Positions 26,640 through 35,329 of a DNA stretch of 64,000 nucleotides are shown piece by piece. The translations under genes were made by a program, and so were the position numbers. The DNA is from JANNPJ01 sp965200525 (GTDB taxonomy: Bacteria > Actinomycetota > Actinomycetes > Actinomycetales > Kineosporiaceae): the NCBI GenBank assembly GCA_965200525.1, contig OZ241368.1, forward strand, positions 6,014,001-6,078,000. The letters are read 5' to 3'. Every line of letters starts with the position of its first letter. Within the stretch, counting starts at the first letter, position 1. The notes beneath the pieces are model-generated. The model worked only from the letters and a program-made list of their open reading frames with translations, ran no database searches and had not been told where the DNA came from.

Positions 26640-28774
26640 CAGCACGAGGTGTGGCCGATCTCGGCGGCCGCCGGCAGGACGACCCGGCTCGGCTCGGTCC
26701 GCCGGCCGTGGTCGTCCAGCTCCCAGCGCTCCAGCCAGCGGTCGAAGACGTCGGCCGGTTGCGGGCGGTTGATCACGTACCCCTGGATCACGTCGCAGCC
26801 GAGGGCCTGCAGGGTGGCCCAGGTGTCGAAGTCCTCCACCCCTTCGGCGACCACCCGCAGCCCCAGGTTGTGCCCCAGGTCGATGGTGGACTTGACGATG
26901 ATCTGGTCGTTCGGGTCCTTGGTCATGGCGCTGATGAAGCTGCGGTCGATCTTCAGCTCGTCGACGGCCAGCCGCTTGAGATAGGTCAGCGACGAGTACC
27001 CGGTGCCGTAGTCGTCCACCGCGATCTTGATTCCGTAGGCCCGCAGGCTGGCCAGCACGGCCGCCGCCCGGTGCGGGTCGTTCATCACCGTGCTCTCGGT
27101 GACCTCGAGGGTGAGCAGTTCGGCCGGCAGGCCGTGCCGGCTGAGGATCTCGTGCACCTTGGCCGGCAGCTTCTGGTCGGCCAGGTGCCGGACCGACAGG
27201 TTGACCGCGATCCCCAACGGCCGGCCCTGCGCCCGCCACCGCGCGGCCTGGCGAATGCTCTGCTCCAGGACGACGAACGTCATCCGGGCGATCAGCTCGG
27301 TGGTCTCGGCCAGCGGAACGAAGTCGTTCGGCTGGAGCAGGCCGCGCAGCGGGTGCTGCCAGCGCACCAGGGCCTCGACCCCGTTGACGGCACCGGTGCC
27401 GACGTCGCACTTCGGCTGGTAGTGGACCACCAGCTCGCCGGCGTCCAGGCCGTCGCGCAGCTCGGTGAGCAGCATCAGCCGTTCCGGGGTGTTCTGGTCC
27501 AGCTGCGGGTCGTAGACCGCCCAGCCGCCGTCGTTGCCCTTGGCCAGGTACATCGCAATGTCGGCCTTGGCCAGCAGGTCGTCGCTGTTCACGGTGTGCT
27601 CGGGGGCCAGCGCGATGCCGATGCTGGCCCGCACCTCGAGCCGGACGCCGGCCAGGCTGACCGCCTCGTCGAGGCTGCCGCCCAGCCGTTCGGCCAGCTC
27701 CACGGCCTCGTCCCGGGCGGTCTGGCTGCCGCCGCGGGACAGCCGGGCGATCACCGCGAACTCGTCCCCGCCGAGCCGGGCCACCGTGACGTCGGGCCCG
27801 GCCGCCTGGGCCAGCCGGGCCGCGACCTCCACGATCAGCAGGTCACCGGTGGCGTGCCCGAGGGTGTCGTTGACCTCCTTGAAGTGGTCGAGGTCGATGA
27901 ACAGGACGGCGAACCGGTCGTCGCGGCGCTCGACGTCGGCGACCGCGCGGTTCAGTTCCAGCAGCAGCAGAGCCCGGTTGGGCAGCCCGGTGAGCGCGTC
28001 GTGCAGGGCGTCGGAGTGCCGCTGCATGGCCACCCGGGCGGTGTTGCGAACCGCGGCGATCGGCAGCATCAGCACCGGCACCAGGGCGATCGAGAAGTCG
28101 CTGACGCTCAGCACCACCGGGGCCAGGGCCAGCAGCAGGCCGGAGGTGATGAGCTGGAACCGCATGTCCTCGCGCAGGTGCCGAAGGATCGGCTCGTCCG
28201 ACCAGAGGGCCACCGCGGTGCCGACCAGACCGTGGTTGACCGTGAAGTAGACGAGGGCCGCGGTGAAGGCGGCCGGGATGTCGGCCGCGCCGAACGGCCC
28301 GGGGTGCAGGAACTCCTGATGGGAGACGAGGCAGAAGGCGAGCCGGGCGGCGGCCAGGGTGAGGGTGTACTGGGCCACGTTGAACACCGGCCGCGACCAG
28401 TGCTTGCCCCGGCGGACGTCGTCGATCACCAGCGGGATGGCCTGGGCGATCAGCACCACACCGAGCGGGGCCATCAGCACCAGGGCCAGCGAGAAGGTGC
28501 TGGAGATAGTGATCTCGTCGCTGTGCCGACCCTGCCGGGCCACCTCGATCGGCAGCAGCTCGCCGATCACCAGGCCGAGCCCCAGGAACACCAGGATCGG
28601 CAGGTCGTAGTCCCAGTGAACGGTGGTCAGCGCGACCATCGCCCAGATGGTCAGGGGCAGGCCGGTCGCCGTGATCAGGGACATGAAGACGGGGAGCGGC
28701 TTGGGCCGGCGGAGCAGGCGCGCCCCCGGCCGGATGCCGCGGTTCGACGGCGTCCGGCCGGAGGTGCGGTTCAT
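26639..28774 (-). CDS. Membrane-bound GGDEF/EAL cyclic-di-GMP enzyme
   Basis: 711 residues. About eight hydrophobic segments (30-245) form a sensor of a type different from the other two GGDEF/EAL proteins here: after DYDLPILVFLGLGLVIGELLP comes a soluble linker, and two PxFN/VNHG-like motifs (RPVFNVAQY, YFTVNHGLVG) lie in later helices. GGDEF follows (DALTGLPNRA, DLDHFKEVNDTLGH, RLGGDEF near residue 335). EAL (from about 440) is intact: VEALVRWQHP, AVNLSVRHL, EVTESTV, VDDYGTGYSSL, LKIDRSFI, AEGVED, QGYVINRP. No I-site. The gene follows a 32-residue hydrophobic ORF by 10 bp and has no good ribosome site of its own, which points to coupling. Confidence 0.94.
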   Translation of the reverse strand: MNRTSGRTPSNRGIRPGARLLRRPKPLPVFMSLITATGLPLTIWAMVALTTVHWDYDLPILVFLGLGLVIGELLPIEVARQGRHSDEITISSTFSLALVLMAPLGVVLIAQAIPLVIDDVRRGKHWSRPVFNVAQYTLTLAAARLAFCLVSHQEFLHPGPFGAADIPAAFTAALVYFTVNHGLVGTAVALWSDEPILRHLREDMRFQLITSGLLLALAPVVLSVSDFSIALVPVLMLPIAAVRNTARVAMQRHSDALHDALTGLPNRALLLLELNRAVADVERRDDRFAVLFIDLDHFKEVNDTLGHATGDLLIVEVAARLAQAAGPDVTVARLGGDEFAVIARLSRGGSQTARDEAVELAERLGGSLDEAVSLAGVRLEVRASIGIALAPEHTVNSDDLLAKADIAMYLAKGNDGGWAVYDPQLDQNTPERLMLLTELRDGLDAGELVVHYQPKCDVGTGAVNGVEALVRWQHPLRGLLQPNDFVPLAETTELIARMTFVVLEQSIRQAARWRAQGRPLGIAVNLSVRHLADQKLPAKVHEILSRHGLPAELLTLEVTESTVMNDPHRAAAVLASLRAYGIKIAVDDYGTGYSSLTYLKRLAVDELKIDRSFISAMTKDPNDQIIVKSTIDLGHNLGLRVVAEGVEDFDTWATLQALGCDVIQGYVINRPQPADVFDRWLERWELDDHGRRTEPSRVVLPAAAEIGHTSC

Positions 28775-28784
28775 GATCGGTGAC

Positions 28785-28883
28785 TCAGAACTTGCGGCCG
28801 GCGCCGACGATCATGACGATCATCGGAACGGAAGCGGCGAGGCCGGCGGCCTTCAGGTAGGCCGTGGTCTTGAGGTTGTTCAT
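28785..28883 (-). CDS. Small hydrophobic protein (32 residues)
   Basis: Not detectable by length filters but supported by ATG 28883 with GGAG 6-7 nt upstream and by operon position. The sequence starts MNNLKTTAYLKAAGL, has a single membrane segment (AGLAASVPMIVMIVGAG) and ends in RKF, so the C-terminus is probably cytosolic and basic. It ends 10 bp before the GGDEF/EAL gene and overlaps the 26-residue ORF upstream by ATGA. No family recognised. It may be a membrane partner or regulator of the c-di-GMP enzyme, or a coupling peptide. Confidence 0.55.
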   Translation of the reverse strand: MNNLKTTAYLKAAGLAASVPMIVMIVGAGRKF

Positions 28884-28960
28884 GCGAATCTCCGATGTTC
28901 GGTGGGACTGGATAGTGCGAACTTCACCCCGAGGTCGGCCAAGGTCGAACCCTTCGACAT
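28880..28960 (-). CDS. Short ORF (26 residues) at the head of the GGDEF/EAL operon
   Basis: ATG 28960 has GAGGAG 4 nt upstream, one of the best ribosome sites nearby. It encodes MSKGSTLADLGVKFALSS and a basic tail (EHRRFA), then stops in an ATGA overlap with the next small ORF. No membrane segment or known family. It may be a leader that sets translation of the downstream genes. The remaining 227 bp up to the divergent carboxypeptidase gene hold no other gene that I can see. Confidence 0.4.
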   Translation of the reverse strand: MSKGSTLADLGVKFALSSPTEHRRFA

Positions 28961-29187
28961 ACGACTCCTCACTGACCGGCGATGACTCTGTCCCGGTTAC
29001 TCTCGGCAGCGACGGTCGATCCCCGGATAGCCCGGCCGGGTGAACCGTGGGCCCGGTGGCGTCCAGAAACCCGATTTCGTCACGCTGCGCGGTCGATCGG
29101 AGCCCGCGCAAGGTGTGACCCGTTCGAGGCCCGCCGCGCGTGAAACACGAGGATGATGTCCTGTGTTGACCTCGACGGGGGAGTGCA

Positions 29188-30606
29188 ATGCCGAAGGACC
29201 CGATGCCGATCGACGACCTCATGGGGTCGCGGTATCAACAGTCACCGCCCCCGCCGGCGCGTCCGGTCGGCCCGGTGTCGGCGCTGGGTGATTTCGGCCC
29301 CCGGCCGCCGGCGGCGGCGCCCCCGCCGAGGCCTCCGTGGCGCAACCCGATCGTGGTCACGGTCGCGTTCCTGCTGGTCGCGGCCCTGGTGGCGGTGGTC
29401 GTCCTGGTCGGCCCGGGTGGCCTGGGTGGCAAGGCCCCGGTGACGCCGGTGGCCGCCCCGGCGCCAACCGCGGCCGCCGTCACGGCCGCGCCCACCCCGT
29501 CGGCGACCGTGGCCGCGGCGCTCGACCCGACCGTGGCCAAGATCGAGATCCACAAGAAGCTGGTCTCGGCCGGGGCCCCGCCGCAGCTGCCCTGGCCCAC
29601 CTCCGGTCAGGCCGAGGTCGTGGTCGACGGCGTCGGCAGCCTGGGGCACTCCGGCTCGGGCCAGGCGGTGCCGATCGCCAGCGTGGCCAAGGTGATGACG
29701 GCCTACACCATCCTGCGTGACCACCCGCTCGGCTCCGGCCGGCCCGGGCCGACGATCACGGTGTCGGCCGCGGAGGCCGCCGCCTACCCGGCCCAGCAGG
29801 CGGCCGGCCTGTCGGTGGTGATGGTCGCGGCCGGGGAGAAGATCAGCCTGCAGGACGCGATGAAGGGTCTGCTGATCGCCTCCGGCGACAACATGGCCGA
29901 GATCCTGGCCCGCTGGGACGCCGGCAGCGTGCCCGCCTTCGTGGCCCGGATGAACAGCAACGCTCGCCGGCTCGGGATGAGCCACACCCACTACGTGGAC
30001 CCGACCGGGCTCGACCCGGGCACCGTGAGCACGACGTCCGACCTGCTCAAGCTGGCGCCCCGGGCGATGGCGATGTCGACGTTCGCCGAGCTGGTCGGCT
30101 CGTCCAGCGGCTCGATCCCGCTCAACCCGGTGCTGCACAACCCGAACAGCCTGCTCGGCGTGCACGGCGTCTTCGGGATCAAGACCGGCACGACGACCGC
30201 GGCCGGGGGTTGCCTGCTGTTCGCCGCCCGTCGGCTGATCGAGGGCAAGCCGTACGTCATCTACGGCGCGGTGCTCGGCATCGACGGCGACCGCAGCGCG
30301 ATCCACAGCAACGCCCGGGACGCCGCCGACGCGCTCGTCGTCCGGGCCGGCGACTCGCTGCACAAGATCATCTTGGTGCACGACTCCGACGTCGTCGCCA
30401 CGATGGTCGACAAGCACGGCGAGCAGGTGCAGATCGGGGTCCGAAAAGGGGTTTCGGTGGTCGGCTGGTCGGGGCAGAAGTTCACCTTCCGCATGCCGGA
30501 GCAGCCGGCCGGCACCCTGCCGACCAAGCTGATCATCACCACGCCGAAGGGCAAGAAGACGGTGAAACTGGTGAAGCTGGCCTACGTCGCCCCGGCCCCC
30601 ACCTGA
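29188..30606 (+). CDS. D-alanyl-D-alanine carboxypeptidase (PBP5/DacA-like, class C-type low-mass PBP)
   Basis: 472 residues, ATG with GGGGGAG 4 nt upstream. A Pro-rich cytosolic N-terminus (about 1-52), one membrane segment (about 54-78), an Ala/Pro linker, and a peptidase S11 domain. Active-site motifs: SxxK as SVAK (about 165), SxN as SGDN (about 232) and KTG in GIKTGTT (about 332). The C-terminal about 90 residues form a domain with two Lys-rich strands. The enzyme trims the terminal D-Ala of peptidoglycan stem peptides outside the cell membrane. The membrane anchor is N-terminal rather than the C-terminal amphipathic helix of E. coli PBP5. Divergent from the GGDEF/EAL operon. Confidence 0.9.
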   Translation: MPKDPMPIDDLMGSRYQQSPPPPARPVGPVSALGDFGPRPPAAAPPPRPPWRNPIVVTVAFLLVAALVAVVVLVGPGGLGGKAPVTPVAAPAPTAAAVTAAPTPSATVAAALDPTVAKIEIHKKLVSAGAPPQLPWPTSGQAEVVVDGVGSLGHSGSGQAVPIASVAKVMTAYTILRDHPLGSGRPGPTITVSAAEAAAYPAQQAAGLSVVMVAAGEKISLQDAMKGLLIASGDNMAEILARWDAGSVPAFVARMNSNARRLGMSHTHYVDPTGLDPGTVSTTSDLLKLAPRAMAMSTFAELVGSSSGSIPLNPVLHNPNSLLGVHGVFGIKTGTTTAAGGCLLFAARRLIEGKPYVIYGAVLGIDGDRSAIHSNARDAADALVVRAGDSLHKIILVHDSDVVATMVDKHGEQVQIGVRKGVSVVGWSGQKFTFRMPEQPAGTLPTKLIITTPKGKKTVKLVKLAYVAPAPT

Positions 30607-30615
30607 ACCGGTGAG

Positions 30616-31404
30616 TCAGCCGCGGTGCGAGCTGATCCAGGCCGTGGCGAAGTCGACCACGGCCCGCTGAGACATCAGCCGGGCCGTGGCGTTGCCCACC
30701 GGGCCGGTCGAGACCGCTCCGGTGGCGTCGAAATCGGCCCCGACCTGCTCGAAATCGCCCTCCTGCTCCAGGACGTCGACCCAGCTCAGCCATTCACTGG
30801 TGCCGTCCGGCCGGCGCACCGCGGCGCCGACCGGCCCCCGGGGCGGCGCCGGCTGCCGCCATTCGGCCAGGTGCATCGAGGTGTTCGAGTCGTGCCCGCA
30901 GCCGAGCAGCAGGACCGACCCGTCGAGCCGGTTGACCGCGCCCAGCGGTGACCCCTCGCCCAGGGCGTCGTCGTAGGGGTGGCTCGCGGTGATCTCGCCC
31001 GCCCGGGGCCCGACGGCGGCAAAGGACACCTGGGGGTGGTTGCTCCGGCGCGCGCCGGGCCAGGTGCGGACCGTCTCGGCCAGGGTGCCCATCCACTCGC
31101 TGGGAGTGCGGTCGGGGTCGAAACCCGGGTTCTGGCCGCGGATGAACGGCCACCAGGCCTCGGGCACGGGCGGGTGCTGCCAGCTCGCCGGGTCCGAGTT
31201 GGCCGAGGTGTGCGTGGGGACGACGAGCGTGCCCTCCGGGCCCAGCGCGTCGAGCAGAGACTGGATCACCGACTGTCGGCCACCGACCACAAAGCCGAGA
31301 CTGCGCATCGACGAGTGCAGCAGCAGGACGGCGCCAGGCCGGACCCCGAGCGCGGTCAGTTCCGCGGCCAGGGAGCCGGCGGTGTGCGGCAGCGGTTCGT
31401 CCAC
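30616..31404 (-). CDS. AAC(3)-family (aminoglycoside 3-N-acetyltransferase-like) protein
   Basis: 262 residues, GTG start without a clear ribosome site. Family marks: LLLHSSMRSLG, GPEGTLVVPTHTSAN, SNHPQVSFAAVG with the catalytic-dyad type His, ALGEGSPLG and LLLGCGHDSNTSMHLAE. The family acetylates the 3-amino group of aminoglycosides from acetyl-CoA, but many chromosomal members (YokD-like) have other or unknown substrates, so resistance should not be assumed. Its stop faces that of the carboxypeptidase gene 10 bp away. Confidence 0.87.
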   Translation of the reverse strand: MDEPLPHTAGSLAAELTALGVRPGAVLLLHSSMRSLGFVVGGRQSVIQSLLDALGPEGTLVVPTHTSANSDPASWQHPPVPEAWWPFIRGQNPGFDPDRTPSEWMGTLAETVRTWPGARRSNHPQVSFAAVGPRAGEITASHPYDDALGEGSPLGAVNRLDGSVLLLGCGHDSNTSMHLAEWRQPAPPRGPVGAAVRRPDGTSEWLSWVDVLEQEGDFEQVGADFDATGAVSTGPVGNATARLMSQRAVVDFATAWISSHRG

Positions 31405-31430
31405 GCCGCGACCCTAGCCAGTCGATCGCC

Positions 31431-32444
31431 TCAGACGCCGGTGGATTCTCTGATCAGCAGGTCGGGCTCGAACACGACCTGCCGGTGCTGGTGCGCGTCG
31501 GGCCCCTCGACCTCCTCGATCAGCAGTTCGGCCGCGGCCCGGCCGAGCTGGGGCCGCGGCTGGGCGACCGAGGTCAACGGCACGGCCGCGGCGGCGGCGA
31601 AGTCGATGTCGTCGTAACCGACGATGGCCAGGTCCTGGGGAACGCGCAGGTGGCGGCGGGTCATCTCCTGGAGCACGCCCAGCGCGATCAGGTCGTTGGC
31701 GCAGAACACGGCGGTCGGCCGGTCGGCCGCGCTCATCCCGGCGATCTCGGCCCCGGCCTGCCGGCCGGCCGCGAAATTGAGGCCGGCCGTCTCGATCAGC
31801 CGGATGGACCTCTCGCCGACCCCGGCCTTCACCGCGGCCGAGCGGGCGCCGCTCAGCCGGTCGGCCACCTGGCGGGTGCTCAGCGGGCCGCCGACGAAGA
31901 TGATCCGGCGATGGCCGAGGCCGAGCAGGTGACCGGTGGCCAGCTCGCCACCGACCACGTCGTCTACCGAGACCGAGCACTGGTGCCGGGTGGAGCCGCG
32001 GTCGACGAAGACGATGGGCGTGCCGTGCTTGCGGATCTGCGGGATGCGGGCGTTCTTCTTGGCCTGCGGCGTGATCAGGATGCCGTAGGAGCGCTGTTCC
32101 TGGAGCAGGCTCAGGTAGTGGTCCTCGCGGGTCGCGTCGCCGGCGCTGTTGCAGAGCACCACCGACAGGTCGGCCGCGGTCGCGGCCAGCTCCACGCCGG
32201 CGGCGACGTCGGTGAAGAACGGGTTGCCGACGTCGAGCACGATCATCCCGATGGTGCGGCTGCGACCGGCCCGCAACTGCCGGGCGGCCTCGTTGCGGAC
32301 GTAACCCAGCTCCTCGATGGCCTGCAACACCCGGGCCCGGGTGGCCGGGGCGACCCGGTCGGGGCGGTTGAGCACGTTGGAGACGGTGCCCAGGGAGACC
32401 CCGGCGTGCCGGGCGACGTCGATGACGCTCGCCGAGTCGGCCAT
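31431..32444 (-). CDS. LacI-family repressor, probable regulator of the rhamnose operon
   Basis: 337 residues, ATG with GGAGG 5 nt upstream. The helix-turn-helix is VIDVARHAGVSLGTVSNVLNRP followed by the hinge helix LGYVRNEAARQLRAGRS. The rest is a periplasmic-binding-like ligand domain (IGMIVLDVGNPFFTDV, VFVDRGSTRHQ, FCANDLIALGVLQ, VGYDDIDFA). It is divergent from the rhamnose transporter/catabolism genes across 230 bp containing candidate operators, so it most likely represses them and is released by L-rhamnose or an intermediate. The effector is inferred from context only. A dyad GTTGA-N6-TCAAC (32474-32489) upstream of its own start may serve autoregulation. Confidence 0.9.
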   Translation of the reverse strand: MADSASVIDVARHAGVSLGTVSNVLNRPDRVAPATRARVLQAIEELGYVRNEAARQLRAGRSRTIGMIVLDVGNPFFTDVAAGVELAATAADLSVVLCNSAGDATREDHYLSLLQEQRSYGILITPQAKKNARIPQIRKHGTPIVFVDRGSTRHQCSVSVDDVVGGELATGHLLGLGHRRIIFVGGPLSTRQVADRLSGARSAAVKAGVGERSIRLIETAGLNFAAGRQAGAEIAGMSAADRPTAVFCANDLIALGVLQEMTRRHLRVPQDLAIVGYDDIDFAAAAAVPLTSVAQPRPQLGRAAAELLIEEVEGPDAHQHRQVVFEPDLLIRESTGV

Positions 32445-32600
32445 CGCATCCTCCAGGTGAGCGCGTGAGGCGGGTTGAATCCTATCAACTCACCTGGGCA
32501 ACATTGCCGACTCATCTTGACTGAAGGATCAACGTTTTGCACCGGTCTCGCTCAGTGAATGTGTCCGTGGCCTGCTGCGAAACCGTGATGAAACTGATCC

Positions 32601-32652
32601 TTGACTCCGTTTGTGTGACCGGCGTAACATCCTCAAAAAATGAAAGGTTTCA
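32601..32652 (+). promoter_or_regulatory. Promoter and LacI-type operator of the rhamnose operon
   Basis: A -35 TTGACT (32601-32606) and a -10 TAACAT (32625-32630) are 18 bp apart. Immediately downstream, TGAAAGGTTTCA (32641-32652) is an imperfect dyad close to the LacI-family consensus TGAAACGTTTCA, placed over the expected transcription start. A half-site TGAAAC lies at 32588-32593. This layout fits repression by the divergent LacI protein. Binding is inferred. Confidence 0.65.
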
Positions 32653-32675
32653 CAATAAAGAAGGGTTGTGGCGAG

Positions 32676-34289
32676 ATGGTGGACCCGGCGCCGAAGGAGC
32701 CGACGGTGCCCCCGCAGACGACGGAGCCGACGAGGGAGGCCCTGGTGACCAGCGAGAACCGGTCGGCGGGCGAGTCCCGCGCGGCGGGCGATCCTCTGCT
32801 GGTGCTGAACCGGGCGACCAAGAGCTTCGGCGCGGTCCGGGCTCTGGTCGACGCCTCGGTCACGCTGTATCCGGGGGAGGCGCACGCTCTGCTGGGGGAG
32901 AACGGCGCCGGCAAGTCGACCCTGGTGAAGATCCTGGCCGGGGTGCACCAGCCCGACAGCGGCACCCTGACCGTCGGCGGCGAGCCGGTGGTGTTCGCCG
33001 GGCCGAACGCCTCGCGGGCGGCCGGCGTCTCGATCATCTACCAGGAGCCGACCCTCTTCCCCGATCTGAGCGTGGCCGAGAACATCTTCATGGGCCGCCA
33101 GCCGCTGGGCCGGGGCCGCGCGATCGACCGGACGGCGATGAACGCCGAGGCGGCCGCCGTCTTCGCCCGGCTCGGCGTGCGGCTCGACCCGCAGCGCCTG
33201 GCCCGCGGTCTGTCGGTGGCCGACCAGCAGATCGTCGAGATCGCCAAAGCCCTCTCTCTGCAGGCCAACGTGCTGGTCATGGACGAGCCGACGGCCGCCC
33301 TGACCGGCGTGGAGGTGGCCCGCCTGTTCGAGGTGATGGCCACTCTCCGGGCCCAGGGCGCGGCCGTGCTGTTCATCTCGCACCGCCTCGAGGAGGTGTT
33401 CGCCAGCTGTCAGCGGGTCACCGTGATGCGCGACGGGGCGTTCGTCCGGACCGACCCGATCGAGAACCTAACTGTCGACGACATCATCCGCTCGATGGTC
33501 GGGCGCGAACTCGACAGCATGTACCCGGACCGCTCGTCGAACCCCGGTGACGTCGTCCTCGAGGTCGAGAACCTCGGTCGGGAGGGCGTCTTCAGCGACA
33601 TCGACCTGACCGTCCGGGCCGGCGAGATCGTCGCCCTGGCCGGGCTGGTCGGGGCCGGCCGCAGCGAGGTCGCCCGGGCGATCTTCGGCATCGACCGGCG
33701 GACCTCCGGTGTGGTCAAGGTCAACGGCCGGCCGCTGCCGAACGGAGACCCGCTGGCCGCGATGGCCGCCGGGGTGGCCCTGGTGCCGGAGGACCGCCGC
33801 CAGCAGGGCCTGGTGATGGACCTCGGGATCGACCAGAACGTGGCCCTGGCCTCGCTCGGCCGGCTGACCCGGTTCGGCCTGATCCGCCGCTCCAGCGAGG
33901 CCGGTCTGGCCGGCACCTGGGCCGAGCGACTGCAGCTGAAGTTCGGCCGGATCCGCAACCCGGTGTCCACCCTCTCGGGGGGCAACCAGCAGAAGGTGGT
34001 GCTCGGAAAGTGGCTCGCCCGCAACCCGTCCCTGCTGATCATCGACGAACCGACCCGGGGCATCGACGTCGGCACGAAGGCCGAGGTGCACCGGTTGCTC
34101 AACGACCTGGTGGCCGGCGGCATGGCGGTGCTGATGATCTCCTCGGAGCTGCCGGAGGTGCTGGGCATGGCTGATCGGGTGCTGGTCCTGCACGAGGGTC
34201 GGCTGACCGCGAACCTGAGCCGGGCCGAGGCCGACGAGGACTCGGTCATGCGAGCGGCGTCCGGCCTGGTACCGGAGGTGGCGGCATGA
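32676..34289 (+). CDS. rhaT: Rhamnose ABC importer, ATP-binding subunit (two ATPase domains)
   Basis: 537 residues from ATG 32676; the in-frame ATG at 32640 overlaps the predicted operator and lacks a ribosome site. Two ABC domains in the sugar-importer (CUT2) arrangement: domain 1 has GENGAGKST, YQEP, LSVADQQIVEIAKAL and VMDEPTAAL; domain 2 has a degenerate Walker A (GLVGAGRSE), the signature LSGGNQQKVVLGKWL and LIIDEPTRGIDVG. Only one domain is expected to hydrolyse ATP fully. About 40 Pro/Glu/Thr-rich residues precede domain 1. First gene of the operon; stop overlaps the permease start by ATGA. The symbol follows rhizobial usage and rests on context. Confidence 0.92.
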   Translation: MVDPAPKEPTVPPQTTEPTREALVTSENRSAGESRAAGDPLLVLNRATKSFGAVRALVDASVTLYPGEAHALLGENGAGKSTLVKILAGVHQPDSGTLTVGGEPVVFAGPNASRAAGVSIIYQEPTLFPDLSVAENIFMGRQPLGRGRAIDRTAMNAEAAAVFARLGVRLDPQRLARGLSVADQQIVEIAKALSLQANVLVMDEPTAALTGVEVARLFEVMATLRAQGAAVLFISHRLEEVFASCQRVTVMRDGAFVRTDPIENLTVDDIIRSMVGRELDSMYPDRSSNPGDVVLEVENLGREGVFSDIDLTVRAGEIVALAGLVGAGRSEVARAIFGIDRRTSGVVKVNGRPLPNGDPLAAMAAGVALVPEDRRQQGLVMDLGIDQNVALASLGRLTRFGLIRRSSEAGLAGTWAERLQLKFGRIRNPVSTLSGGNQQKVVLGKWLARNPSLLIIDEPTRGIDVGTKAEVHRLLNDLVAGGMAVLMISSELPEVLGMADRVLVLHEGRLTANLSRAEADEDSVMRAASGLVPEVAA

Positions 34290-35329
34290 CCGCGCAACTC
34301 ACCGAGGCGCCGTCCTCCCAGCCGCCGGTCGCGGTGGCCCGGGGCAGTGCCGTGCTGCGGGCCCGCGAGCTCGGTATCGCCCTGGTGATCGTGATCGTGT
34401 TCCTGGTCACGACGCTGAAGAACCACCACTTCGCCAGCGCCGGCAGCGTTCAGCAACTGCTCACCGGGGCGGCGCTGATCGCCCTGCTCGCGGTGGGCGA
34501 GACGCTGGTCATCATCACCCGCAACGTCGACCTGTCGGTCGGCTCGGTGGTGGGTCTGTCGGCCTACCTGGTCGGCACCACGTTCAAGCACCATCCAGGC
34601 TTCCCGGTGCTGCTCGGCTTCGTCCTCGGCATCCTGATCGGGGCGGTGGTCGGCGCGATCAACGGGCTGATCACCACGGTGAGCAAGGTGCCCAGCCTGG
34701 TCGTCACCCTGGCCATGCTGTACATCGTCCGCGGGATCGACGGCAAGATCGTGAACGGCAAGACCATCGACCCCGAGTTCATCCCCAAGTCGTTCCAGAA
34801 GGTCGGCTACGAGACCGTTCTCGGGATTCCCTGGCTGGCGATCATCGTGATCGTGGTGGTCGCCGTGGTCGGGTACGCGATGCGCTCGTTCCGCTCCAGC
34901 CGCGACCTCTACGCGATCGGCTCCAACCCGGAGGCGGCCGAGCTGGCCGGCATCCCGACCGGCCGTCGGGTGTTCACCGCCTTCCTGGTCAGCGGCAGCC
35001 TGGCCGGTCTGGCCGGATCGCTGTTCCTGGCCCTGCACGCCCAGATCGACGTCACCGGCGGCAACGGCTACGAGTTGCTGGTGGTGGCCGCGGTGGTGGT
35101 CGGTGGGGTGGCCATCTTCGGTGGCAGCGGAACCGTCGCCGGTGCCGCCCTGGGCGCACTGCTGCTGAACACCATCGACCAGGCCCTGGTGGCCACCAAG
35201 ATCTCCCCGTTCTGGAACGAGGCGATCGCCGGTGGGCTGCTGTTGCTGGCCATCGTCTTCGACCGCTGGCTGAGTCTGCGGGTCGCTAAGAGCCTGCAGT
35301 CCGCCGAGGGGGCCCACCGTGACATCTGA
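34286..35329 (+). CDS. rhaP: Rhamnose ABC importer, permease subunit 1
   Basis: 347 residues; ATG overlaps the ATPase stop by 4 bp. About ten hydrophobic segments with the CUT2 permease features VGETLVIITRNVDLSVGSVVGLSAYLVG, GAINGLITTVSKVPSLVVTLAML, and ARQLYAIG-like SRDLYAIGSNPEAAELAGIP (EAA-type coupling loop). It forms a heterodimeric channel with the next gene product in the cell membrane and takes substrate from the lipoprotein encoded at 36380. Confidence 0.92.
   Translation: MTAQLTEAPSSQPPVAVARGSAVLRARELGIALVIVIVFLVTTLKNHHFASAGSVQQLLTGAALIALLAVGETLVIITRNVDLSVGSVVGLSAYLVGTTFKHHPGFPVLLGFVLGILIGAVVGAINGLITTVSKVPSLVVTLAMLYIVRGIDGKIVNGKTIDPEFIPKSFQKVGYETVLGIPWLAIIVIVVVAVVGYAMRSFRSSRDLYAIGSNPEAAELAGIPTGRRVFTAFLVSGSLAGLAGSLFLALHAQIDVTGGNGYELLVVAAVVVGGVAIFGGSGTVAGAALGALLLNTIDQALVATKISPFWNEAIAGGLLLLAIVFDRWLSLRVAKSLQSAEGAHRDI

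Noticed and set aside
26651..28783. 710-residue open frame on the plus strand opposite the GGDEF/EAL gene
   Set aside because: Rich in Gln, His, Val and Gly without any motif; it mirrors the codon bias of the true gene, as expected for antisense frames at this GC content.
28961..29187. Possible cyclic-di-nucleotide riboswitch between the GGDEF/EAL operon and the carboxypeptidase gene
   Set aside because: GGGTGAA and CCCGA-like fragments recall the ydaO element, but the conserved CAGCTAACC part and pairing arms are absent; no GEMM core either.
30616..31404. Acquired aminoglycoside resistance gene
   Set aside because: Base composition matches neighbours and there is no mobile context; chromosomal AAC(3)-like proteins often have other substrates.
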